A stretch of 64,000 nt of DNA from Thamnaconus septentrionalis (Eukaryota > Chordata > Actinopteri > Tetraodontiformes > Monacanthidae), in the NCBI GenBank assembly GCA_009823395.1, contig CM020501.1:31225361-31289360 (forward strand), written 5' to 3'. This document shows, in pieces, positions 14,301 to 23,732 of this stretch. The stretch's first letter is position 1, and every line of letters starts with the position of its first letter. A program made the translations under genes and the position numbers. A model generated the notes under the pieces. That model did no database searches. It had not been told where the DNA came from and saw only the letters and a program-made list of their open reading frames with translations.

Positions 14301-16349
14301 TTGGAAATGAAGGACTACTCCGTCACCAGCTGCGTTTCCAGCACCCTTAGAATTGCTCCAAACCAAAATATGGCAATAAAAAACTGGTGATGGAAACAGC
14401 TCAACTTGGAAAAACCTCTCAAATATGGCTAAAATGTTTTGACGCTCTCATGAGGTGGTTTTTCACACGCATCCACAGAGAGGAAAATCGCTAAAGTGTC
14501 ATGGAAACACTTCTTTCGCATTTACATTGACGTACGAGGTCACGTGACCAGTTCACTGACCGGTGAAAATGGCCCGTTATGATTGGACGGAATATTTTTT
14601 ACAAGTACTCAAAGAGAAAAAGTAACAACCATTCTTGACAGCAAACAAACGTAAACAAACAAAAGCAAACGTAATCCTGATAATGTGAAGAATTGCGGCT
14701 TCACACCATTCAATGGAAACACCTGCAAATCGCAATTGTGCTTTGTCGACATTTTTCGAAAATATCGCTTTTATTTTGCAATAAACTGTCATGGAAACGC
14801 AGCTCGTGAAATGACAGTTTCCTCTTTGAGTAACACAACACATTGGCAACACAACATCTTAGATGACAACCTTTTAAGAAAGATCTCATCAGAGGGAAAA
14901 TACATTTCTGACTTTGGACGAACAATGCTGGAGAATCGGGCGTCTAGTTTGTATGTTTTTGTGGGTCCTAGACATTATAATGCCGGCTTCAAAAAAACCA
15001 GGGCACTGCTCGAAAGAACCGTTGTACTGTTGCTCGCTATCCTCCAACCACTTTTCTTGTCTTGTATTTTTATTATTAATACAATTGTTGTGCTGTAACT
15101 AACAATCAATCAACCTTTGTTTGTAAAACATGTATTTAAACGCGTCGAGTCGTACATTCTACTAACTACCCTCCTTACGTCATTACTTCATGAGGGTCAG
15201 TGAAGATCTGCCGTTGATGTTCTCCTCACATTACTCCTAAAATGCAGTAACTTCTGTCTGCATTCTTATGTGTATGTTGAAAAAACAAAAAACAAACAAA
15301 GGAGGAAGTAACAAGAGTTCAGTTTTGCGTAATTTCCTGCTGAGGTCAAGTTCCCCTCACCACACTCAGTCGGCCCCGACAGATATGAACCAACCAGAAT
15401 TCTCAGAAGCCATTGAAAAGAAGAACTTGACTAGATTTAGCTTTTCCTCAATGATAACGTGTCCATTTTTCTTTTTAAACACATTTAGGATTGTGGTATT
15501 TAACAATGAGGTGTAGTGAGCTAACTGTGTAATCTGCATGCTCATTCTAGAAACCATATTTATAAATCTTGTGCATTGTGGCTCTTATTCAGTTTTATGC
15601 AGGACTCATTCTACACAAAACTGAAGTTTCTGTTTTTAGCACCATATCATCTAGTTAACATATTGAAGTGATGATTTGATTTGGCTCCTGCTGTTTGGAA
15701 ATTAAAGTGACGAATCAATATGGCTTGACTTGATATTAAGATAAAGATTAATTAAGATTTTTCCTACATGTCAGCCATCCAAACTGTAGTATTTCTATTC
15801 ATTCCTAATAGTGTAGCTTCACGCTCCACCATTCAAACTTGACTATTATATTTAGTCACATCCCCAGTCTTGGTTAATGTTGCCGGCTTCACTTCCCCAC
15901 TACTGATGAGCTTTGTGTGCGGGTTGGGGAGGGGCTTACACTTTGCGGGTGGGCGGGCGGAGACGCCTGAGGGCTCGAGGCTGCTGTTGGCTGTCCTGGT
16001 CTGTCTGGTAGAAAAACATCCGCAGAGCTTCATCCAGCAAAAGCCACGTTGGGAGACCCAGCAACCTCTTGGAGAGAGAAGACACAAGTCAGGAGGGAGG
16101 GGTCCAACGCCAACCAATGCTGTCGGGACGAGGACAGTGGAGACAGGGTGGGCACATGGGAGGTGGCCGCATGGAAGAGAACAGAGAGAAGCATCGTCGC
16201 AAATTTCATGCAAGATGATGAAAATGGTGAAGAAAAAGTCAGATGGATTCCAAGTCCAGGGCGAGCAAAGGCGAGGGAGTGTGGCAACGTGAGAACCTCG
16301 TAGGTTGTGTGGGGGGAAAGAGCTAAGCTGAAAAGAGAAGTGAGTGAGT

Positions 16350-16383
<34 letters not shown>

Positions 16384-17973
16384 GAGAGAGAACCTGATCG
16401 CGTTTTTAGCAGTAAAGCAACAGCGAAACATGTCAAAAGTCCCACAACTACAGTCGGTTAGACGTGATGTGGGCACAGGGCAGAGCAAAGAGAAGAGAAG
16501 AGCAACGCCTACATGTTGAGCTGGATGTGCAAACTAGTGCTGAAATTTTGGAGTCAGTGCTTATCCACCCACAGATGAGTTCAATACACTGATTTGTGGG
16601 CTTCCTTGGTGTAGCAAGCAATCAAACAGCAAACAGCAAATCCAATCTAATTGCATCTAGTTGAGTGTGTGTGAGCGTGTGTTACCTTCATGTATGTGTT
16701 CAGCTCGGGGATCCTTCCCTCTGCAATGTCCCTCTTGTTTCCAATGAAAATCTTCCCTAAACACAAGAAGGTGGAATAAACTAAGTGCGGTTTGCGTAAA
16801 TGCAATCAGGGCGCACAATTCATCAAACATGCGTATTGAAAAATTGATATTCTTTGAGAAATGAACGTGTTCAACTTGTAGCACTGAATGGAACTGTGCT
16901 CCAGGCCAGTGTTCATTTTGTTGACGAAAAAAATTTTCATGATAGGCATCGTCAACAACCGTTTTTTCCTGACTAAAATGAGACGATAACTAAATAAAAA
17001 TGAATTGACGAGGACGAAGACGACGACGAGGTGCATTGACATTTTAAAACCGGAGGAAAATGTCTGGTAGACACGACATCCAGTCAGAGCTCATGTTGTT
17101 TGTGGAAGGAAATGACGATTTAGAGAGTGGTGGGAGGAGTTGAGAAGAAAACCAATCAGAGCAACGTGGTCAGGAAGTGAGGTCGTACGTCCACTCAGAT
17201 GGTTCAGATGGTTCAAATGTCAAGATCTGTTAGATGATTAACTTTTGATTTGACTGAAAGAAAATGGAAGTTAAAACTGTGGAGGGGAGATTTCAGTCAA
17301 AAGAGCTTAATTTTAGTCAACTAAATCACAATTTTGATGACCACTAAAACTAAACATTTCAGTCAAAAGACTTGGACTAGAACTAAATCACATTTTGCTG
17401 ACCACTGAACCAGTTGTGGCCTGAGATGGCGGCGGATTCTGTTGATTTCACAGTGATTTGATTTGACCAAACCGACTTACTGAACAGAAAGTCTTCCTTT
17501 CATTTGCCTTTAAACCTGATGAGATTTTGCCACCATCTGAAAATGCCACCGATTCAAGAAAAATGGGGAAAGGTTCTGAACAAATTCACTCTATTCTAAT
17601 TCTACGCCCATGGAAAGTTGCAAAGTGGTGTTTCAGTCAAAACTCATCAAGTCGCTCTTTTATTGCATTTTCAGGAATTTGCACCTTAGTGGATCTAAAG
17701 TACCAAACAAAATGAACCGGCTGTCGTATTGGAATGATTTCCACGTTCATACACTTTTTTTCTCATTTGAATCTCTATATACAATCAAATGAGGTCAATG
17801 TTGACGTGCTCACCTGGAAGAGAGGGCAAGATGCAGGTGTTGGGACCAGGTCGCTGGGGATCTTCAGGGGAATATTTGGACTCAATGATCTGGTGGAGGT
17901 CGAAAAATTCTCTGTACCTCCTGTAGATCAAATACTTGCTCCCTCCTTTAGTCTTCACCTCAATGACGAACCT

Positions 17974-18031
<58 letters not shown>

Positions 18032-19668
18032 CTGCTCTGGCCTTTATAAAAACTGTTTTTCCTTTGGAAAATTACAAAAGACCAACTTACAAAGTAGTCA
18101 ATGAAACCTTTCTTCTCCTCAATGTCAGCGATGATGGCGCTGATCGGGACATTGTGAGGCAGCTGATCAAAGTCACTGGGTAAAGATAATAACACAGTAG
18201 AATTAGGCAATGATTATACCTTGAGGTACAAAACTGTATGTAGGGAAGGTTTCTACTGTATGAGGCTTCTACAGACAGAAACCCTGTCAGAGCAGAACTG
18301 CTCCTTTCAATTAAGAAAGAAAAAGGAAAGAAGATGGATTGATTATGAGTGCGAGTGAGAGGAGCTCTGTAACGCACCACAGCCCACTGCACAGTGCACA
18401 TGCTCGGCAGTCGGCACTTTATACTCATTTATGATTTATATTTCAATTTTATTTTTAAACATTTTCTTCAACTGTTTTTCATTTTCTGTAATAAATACAG
18501 GCCACGTGTGTCTTGTGATTTTTAACTTTTTATTTATTGAAAAAATTACGAACCAAAAAAATGTATTGATATTGATACCCAGATTGATATCAACCCCAAA
18601 AATATTGATTATTGTATTGAATTGGAAAAACATGTAATCAGCCATCACTACTGGTGGCGCGGCAGTTAGACTTGTGAGGTGTAGCAACGTCGTCTGGTGT
18701 GTTTGCGCTATGCAAAACTTACGACACATTGCAAAAAAACTGAACCAAAACTGAAAAGGACCTGAATTTTTTTTTTTTTTTTTCAATGCATGAATGGGTT
18801 GAGAGTTGCCAGATCCTTCATTTGTCAATATTCCAAGTTTATTTTCACAAGGTTTTCTGCTCCCCATTCTGTTTAACGTTCTTCTAGCGTTTTGAGCAGA
18901 GTATGGTTGATATTTGCCAACACTGCTTGTGAAAAATCATCGTTTCTCATTTTCGCATCAGAGTATTTCTTGATTACAGTTACATTTGTCTTCTGGTTGT
19001 AATCTGACACCAACCACAGGCTGCGCCATTTGGCTCCTTGTGGAGCTACATCATACAACCTGCCAATGTTTTTTCATTCATTCATCTTCTATACCCGCTT
19101 ATTCCTATTCAGGGTCACGGGGTCTGCTGGAGCCTATCTCAGCTCTCTTAGGGCAAAACCTGCCAATGTGATACTGTAAATCAGGTTCTGGGTCACATGG
19201 GTTAGTTGAGAAGTCAGCATGATCAGACCTCAGCTTCTTCTCAACAGACCTGTTGCTTCGTTCTCAGGGGAAGCTTCACTAAACTCGACCTTTTGAAATC
19301 CCTCTGCCCAGCACATAGCTTCTAAACAAACATGTTTTTATTGAAAACGATAATGGTAAATTGTTATTTAATGTCTGTTGTAATGCCATATTGACTTATA
19401 TGGCATTTTGTTGTTGCAAATTCCTCTTTATGGCTAACTTCAAGACGAGGTTAATTTCATCAACTAGCCAGCAACAAAGCACAAGAGCTGACTATCGTCA
19501 TCTGCATAGAACATGACTTCATTTAGTAGACAGCATAGGCGGGAATAACATAACAAATCCAATTTTTATTATAATCTTAAATGAGAAAAAAAAACAGCTG
19601 AATCCATACGTGCACTAGAAATGATGAGGTACTCACCTCTCCTTTCTCAACTGCTGGGGCAGCGCCAT
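5216..19668 (-). CDS. ncf4: Neutrophil cytosolic factor 4 (p40phox)
   Basis: Cytosolic regulatory subunit of the phagocyte NADPH oxidase. It binds PI3P on phagosomes and pairs with p67phox. Coding exons, in transcript order, are 19668-19637, 18175-18091, 17973-17814, 16756-16686, 16067-15940, 14110-14062, 8457-8359, 6608-6457, 6018-5953 and 5423-5216. All phases match and the product is 349 aa (human p40phox is 339). The start reads [17 protein letters not shown], like the human N-terminus. The PX domain spans about residues 12-130. Its RRYR motif falls at residues 57-60, exactly where the human PI3P-binding Arg58 lies, and Lys94 and Arg107 match human K92 and R105. The RPPTRK linker keeps a Thr at the place of phospho-Thr154. 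SH3 is at about 176-230. PB1 is at about 245-345, with the acidic YRDPEGD OPCA motif. The C-terminus VYSTEP resembles human VYNTMP. A 5' UTR intron is possible, because CTGCAG precedes the ATG. Confidence 0.96.
6178..6300 (+). repeat. Interstitial telomere-like (GGGTTA)n block
   Basis: About 120 bp of imperfect GGGTTA units, with interspersed GGTTGGGG variants, lies in the ncf4 intron between exons 6608-6457 and 6018-5953. The degeneracy argues for an old internal block rather than a true chromosome end. Confidence 0.85.
6985..7114 (-). mobile_element. tRNA-derived SINE head
   Basis: On the minus strand the sequence reads like a tRNA gene core. An A-box-like TGGTCTAGTGG is followed about 40 nt later by a B-box-like GGGTTCAATC, then a unique tail. 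There is no CCA end and no full cloverleaf was attempted, so a SINE is more likely than a functional tRNA gene. It lies in an ncf4 intron. Confidence 0.6.
7376..7452 (+). repeat. (CT)n-rich tract
   Basis: Imperfect CT/CCT repeats in the intron between the two SH3-coding exons of ncf4. Confidence 0.85.
7613..7674 (+). repeat. (TG)n dinucleotide microsatellite
   Basis: About thirty uninterrupted TG units in an ncf4 intron. Confidence 0.97.
7853..7888 (+). repeat. (AG)n dinucleotide microsatellite
   Basis: About eighteen AG units in the same ncf4 intron. A long pyrimidine-rich stretch follows at about 8,040-8,350, and its complement on the transcribed strand lies just downstream of the SH3 exon. 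Confidence 0.93.
9885..10390. mobile_element. Non-autonomous DNA element, AGCTGCGTTTCCA family, copy 1
   Basis: It starts with the AGCTGCGTTTCCATCAC end and shares long stretches in the same order with copies at 14,328 and 60,440. Shared stretches include a TTGGAAAAACCTC segment, a TCATGAGGTGGTTTTTC segment, a GGTCAC-TGACC-rich middle and a late CAATGGAAACACCTG segment. The right terminus is eroded. There is no coding capacity. It sits in the large ncf4 intron 8458-14061. Confidence 0.75.
10848..10975 (+). mobile_element. Eroded SINE copy
   Basis: Badly diverged but collinear with the plus-strand SINE at 60,222: a GGCGGTTGCAGTGGTCAGC-like head, then CTTCTCCCTG, GGGTTCTCTCC and GGTTCTCCAGCTTCC. 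It lies in an ncf4 intron. Confidence 0.55.
11231..11389. repeat. Paired (GT)n and (CA)n microsatellites
   Basis: A GT run at 11,231-11,258 and a CA run at 11,354-11,389 are complementary and about 95 bp apart, so they could form a hairpin in single-stranded form. The CA run abuts the SINE that follows, which suggests it is that SINE's tail. Confidence 0.9.
11385..11590 (-). mobile_element. tRNA-derived SINE, reverse orientation
   Basis: The minus strand reads GTGGTGCAGTGGTCAGCGC (A-box region), then GGGTTCAATTC (B box), then a tail ending in CCAGCTTCCTCCCACACTCC. This matches the plus-strand copy at 60,222-60,430. It lies in an ncf4 intron. Confidence 0.8.
14328..14804. mobile_element. Non-autonomous DNA element, AGCTGCGTTTCCA family, copy 2 (complete)
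   Basis: This 477-bp copy has both ends. The left end is AGCTGCGTTTCCA and the right end TGGAAACGCAGCT is its exact 13-bp reverse complement. The interior is homologous to copy 1. No convincing perfect target-site duplication was seen. No transposase frame is present, so it is non-autonomous. It lies in the ncf4 intron 14111-15939. Confidence 0.85.
16350..16390 (+). repeat. (AG)n microsatellite
   Basis: An AG run with minor interruptions in the ncf4 intron between exons 16756-16686 and 16067-15940. Confidence 0.9.
16910..17420. repeat. Dispersed repeat with GTTGACGAAAA / TTAGTCAACTAAA motifs
   Basis: The region carries repeated GACTAAAAT and TTTTAGTCA words in both orientations around a GACGACGACGAGG stretch, a pattern common to dispersed teleost repeats. 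The family and the exact ends could not be assigned by eye. It lies in the ncf4 intron 16757-17813. Confidence 0.45.
17975..18029 (+). repeat. (AG)n microsatellite forming a splice-site pyrimidine tract
   Basis: About twenty-seven AG units. On the transcribed minus strand they read (CT)n and end directly in the CAG acceptor of the ncf4 PX exon 17973-17814. The host intron is only 117 nt, and about half of it is this repeat. Confidence 0.95.
19075..19165. repeat. Dispersed repeat sharing sequence with 62,106-62,200
   Basis: The ATTCATTCATCTTCTA start, the CAGGGTCAC middle and the TCTGCTGGAGCCTATC segment recur in the same order at 62,106-62,200. This indicates an interspersed element. Its class is not determined. 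Confidence 0.6.
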
Positions 19669-20886
19669 GGTCCTGCAGACACATGAACAGCAGACGGGCA
19701 GACAGATGGATTTGATGTGAGAGGAGAAGGAGCTTCTGACAGCAGTCGCTCAGCCGAGCCAACTGACGAACTGAAGGAAGTGGCCTCACTTCCACTTTTG
19801 ACTTCTGCAAAACTAACAGATGTTGCCTGTCATCGTTTAAAATAATGGCTGGGGGTGGCCTTTGGTAACACTTTGTAAAATTGGGAGTTTCGAAATAACT
19901 AAATAAATAAACTCTACATAAATAAATAAACAAATATTGCTGAATTTCTGAATTAATTTATTAGTAATTAGTTTGTTATTAATAATTCATTAATTGTTAT
20001 TATGTAATATGATGTAATTTTTGCATGTTTGATTCCAAAAGAAAGCCCCTCCCCTTGCCCCCAATCTATTTCTTGTCACGTCAGGTGTGACTTACTTGTT
20101 AATCATAGTTGGTGTTGCACATAAACTAGTTTTCATTGTGTTGTGTTGTTTTTTTGAAGTAGCTTGAGTCCATTTATTTGCAGCGATGTGTCAATGAGGC
20201 CGGTGAGTTTTTCTGAGAAGTACTTGGCAGAACCTCACTTTCCTCTCCTCTATTTAAAATATATATGTTGTTATATAACATATATCATATAACAACAAAA
20301 AAAATGCATTTCATAAAAACACTCTGAGTTCGACTGAAACTAAAACAGTTTGTTCTAAAGAAAAAATGTGTATTGTTGGTTTGGTTCCTTTACCTAATAT
20401 CATGCTACCGAACCGTTTTAGTGAAAAGAAGAACAAGACATTTGTTCCAGAGATCTAATGAAGAGATCTCTGGAGTCGAGTCCTGGCCGTCGCCGGAGTC
20501 AGACTGACTCCTTTCTCCCAAGAAAGCCCTTAAATGCAAAGACAAACAATCTGACTCCTAATTTGAATGTCTTCTCAAGTGTCGTCCTCTGATTGGCTGT
20601 CCATTCTTCCCCCTTCAGTTGCTGGGTGTTAATGTCATTGTTTATGAATCAGGAAGCAAGTCCTTATTTGGCCGTGAGCCAAATGGTCCATCCTTCCTAC
20701 CGGTGTGACCTGTTGTATTGTAGGAAAAGGACTTGATTGGACTTATGGAATAATGAGTGGAATGAAAACAGAAGTTTAGGATTTGTCAGCCTCCGTGTGT
20801 GTGCAACAAGTACACCGATGTGTACCAGTACTAGCTTCCTTCACCCAGTACTCAAACTTTTTTCCCTTTCTGTCCCCTTTTCTCAG
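19669..20886. promoter_or_regulatory. Divergent intergenic region between ncf4 and pvalb
   Basis: The two start codons face away from each other and are 1.23 kb apart, so both promoters should lie here. Non-coding first exons are possible for each gene, because an acceptor-like TCTGCAG precedes the ncf4 ATG and CCCCTTTTCTCAG precedes the pvalb ATG. On the ncf4 strand a purine-rich GAGAGGAAAGTGAGG near 20,232-20,250 resembles a PU-box. An AT-rich inverted repeat lies near 20,260-20,300. These regulatory readings are inference only. Confidence 0.45.
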
Positions 20887-20894
20887 CAGACAAA

Positions 20895-21742
20895 ATGTTG
20901 ATGACTGATCTGTTGAAAGCGGAGGAGATCAAGAAAGCTCTGCAAGCCTTTGCAGGTCTGTAAGAGTCAACTTGGTGCTGACAGAAATGAGGCACACTGC
21001 TAGAGTAACTTTACTGTTCAACTGAAAAACTGAAACTGACACAATGTGAACTGCATTCAAAGTTCATCCAGGGTCAGCGTTGCTGGGCAGCGAAGCCCTG
21101 ACTGCTTCTCCCCAACCAAGTCTCTCCCAGGTCTTAGTGCCTGATTCAGGCCCAAGGCACTGGACATGATTTAATTTGCTAACCAATGACCAAGCTCATT
21201 TACTAAGGGGATACATTGAGGGTTGCAACTGGCGTCTCTGACAAAATGCTAAATGTTGGACAGAGAAGATGCCAATAGATTATTTGCTATAACTGACTGT
21301 GGCAATTTTATTTGTGACTGAGCCCCAGTCACAAATAAGAAAGGGCGGAAAAAAAAGAAAAACAACCTGTACAACCTGTACAAATCTGCTCAATCCTACA
21401 CAACTTAAATTGTCTTTGCGCCCCCTAGGAAGGTCATAGAGACATGGCACAAGGACCCATGCGTTCGTTCAATCAAGACTGAATTTTCATAAATGCTGAC
21501 CTTTGACCCCTGACAAACTGGAAGTGAGCTATTTTCACTTGTTTGAAAAAATCTCAAAACCTAAGGCTCACAAATTGTAAGAGCTATGGACTTGAAAATT
21601 TAGTCTGAAATAGACAATAGACAATAGACCTTCCTGAGAAAAACCTGATCAAGGAACTTTTGAGATCTTAACTGTTTTCATTTTACAGCCCTTTCAAGTC
21701 AGGGTGCTTTTAAGGCCACACTAAGGTGTCCCGCGGCATCTG

Positions 21743-21784
<42 letters not shown>

Positions 21785-22542
21785 AGGGCTTGCACTTGCG
21801 ACAGTTAATTCCACGTGTTCTCTTTTTGCCTTTCGCAGCAGAGACTTTCAACCCCAAAAAGTTTTTCGACCTGGTTGGAATGACAGCCATGTCAGCGGAG
21901 GAGGTCAAGAAGGTCTTCCGGGTTTTGGATGTCGATGGAAGCGGCTTTATAGAAGAGGATGAGCTCAAGTAAGATCTTCTCAAACACACAGAATAGAGAA
22001 GAACAATCTGGATAGGAATGATCCACCGCATGTACTCTACTGTCAAGTGTCCAACTGTGATTCCTCTGTGCAACCCCCTCACGCCCCCTACAGGTATGTT
22101 CTGAAAGGATTTTCCCAAGAGGGTAGAGATCTGACTGATGACGAGACAAAAGCCTTCCTTAAAGCTGCAGACAAGGATGGAGATGGAAAGATTGGGATTG
22201 ATGGTGCGTGAGTAGAAGGGAAGGAACATTTTATGACAACAATTGGATAAAGGATTTTACTCCAAGTTCTAGTTTTCTGCTTGTTCTGCCAATATGACAT
22301 TGACAATCTGCCTTTGAAAAATAATGCATTTCTTCAATTCAATGATTTTCCGCACACTATACATATAGCGTATGAGACCTGAGGTTCCTCAAATGCCAAT
22401 TTAATTAAATTTGACTGAGTTTTTTTGATAACTATATCCAATCCTCTCCTCCAAGTCCTGTGGAGCTGCTATCACCTCTCATCGGTGCAAATGTTGTCGT
22501 CTGTATTGTGTTTCAGAGTTTGAGGTCTTGGTGCATGAGTAG
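20895..22542 (+). CDS. pvalb: Parvalbumin (alpha/PVALB-like)
   Basis: Small cytosolic EF-hand protein that buffers calcium in muscle and neurons. Coding exons 20895-20955, 21839-21968, 22094-22203 and 22517-22542 have matching phases and give 108 aa. Their sizes of 61, 130, 110 and 26 nt follow the usual parvalbumin exon pattern. The start [16 protein letters not shown] has the common M-x-M-T-D-L-L beginning. The degenerate AB domain is followed by the CD loop (residues 51-62: D51, D53, S55, E59, E62) and the EF loop (90-101: D90, D92, D94, E101), both with calcium-binding side chains intact. A strong acceptor at 20,886 suggests an upstream non-coding exon, as in other parvalbumin genes. Position next to ncf4 agrees with human NCF4-PVALB. 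Which teleost paralogue number applies was not decided. Confidence 0.95.
21743..21784 (+). repeat. (CTAT)n tetranucleotide microsatellite
   Basis: About ten CTAT units in pvalb intron 1, ending about 55 nt before the exon-2 acceptor. Confidence 0.95.
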
Positions 22543-23265
22543 GAGATTTGTGAACCAGGCCGTCACCCTTCCACACCCACCTTCTCGTTCCTGCATTCAC
22601 ATTTTGTACCTGCCACCATGGATCTCCTCTCACATCCCTTGGGACCTCGGACCCGGCCTTGACAAAACACAACAGGACCGGGCCGACGGGGAGTCGCCAT
22701 GGCCTGCAGAAGAGCATACACTCTTTTCATTTTTATAATCTCTAAAATTGCACATGCTGTATGAGTTTCAGGATCATTCTTAATGATTTTATGAAGATAG
22801 TTTGTGGTCTTAAACACGGTGGTGCTAGTGCTGTGGATGGTGTAATTGTTACAAAAAAAAAAAAACCTTGAGAAACTAAACTAAAAAAGACTTGTGACTT
22901 TCAGGTTGTGCATGTCTGATTGGTTAAACGTTTGGATGTTAACTTTATCAGTGCACTTTAATCCCACATCTTTGACTTGCTGTCTTCACCTCTCCTCCTC
23001 CTCCTCCTCCTCCCCCCTGTCCACCTCCGTGCTTGCTCGCTTCCTTCAATTAGATCACGTAGTACACGCAGTGATACACAGGAGCAATGCAGGAAGAACA
23101 GAAATAATGATCATCTTAAACCCCGTGAGTCATTGCGATGCTTCTTTTCAACCACAGTGGGCGCCAAGCAACCGACACCAGAGCCACTCAAAAACATGAA
23201 ACTTCAAAGATGCTTTAAGATGAATTCATATCCACACAACCTTCAAGGCAAGACACTGAAAATGT

Positions 23266-23290
23266 ATTAAAGTGTATTTTTGGCTTTATT
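23266..23290. terminator. Back-to-back polyadenylation signals of pvalb and baiap2l2
   Basis: ATTAAA on the plus strand at 23,266-23,271 could end pvalb. AATAAA on the minus strand (plus positions 23,290-23,285) could end baiap2l2. The two convergent transcripts would then meet or slightly overlap. A further plus-strand AATAAA lies near 23,594. The stretch between the stops, 22,543-23,732, holds no other gene signal. Confidence 0.45.
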
Positions 23291-23732
23291 TCCTGTAACT
23301 TGTTGTCTAAGTCAAACTAGAAGGACATTCAAACAGCGAGTGTGCGAGCTGCAGCCAGCAGGTACAGTTCTGAACAATGTGTTGGTGTGGAGGGCAGTTT
23401 TTGGTTGTGTAACGACAGACTGGCGTTGCCTGTTCCACCAGCTTCCATCACACCTTCCTCGTGTTACAGTAAGAGAAGCTTCAATACTGAAATGAACCCA
23501 CTCAAATTAGGAAATCAAACCACTTTAATTGTACAGCAGTATCACTTTTACCTCTGAATACATTGACTTTCTGTACACTCTATATAAAGCTCGAATAAAT
23601 CGACATCTTTCCCACTTGCTAAAAAGGATTGTGTTGCTCTCATGTATTTACAGTATGCTCAAAACAAAATATATATGAATATTTATCCTTCAACACCGGG
23701 AATTGTTGGTTGCAAATCCGTGCAGCTGCTGG

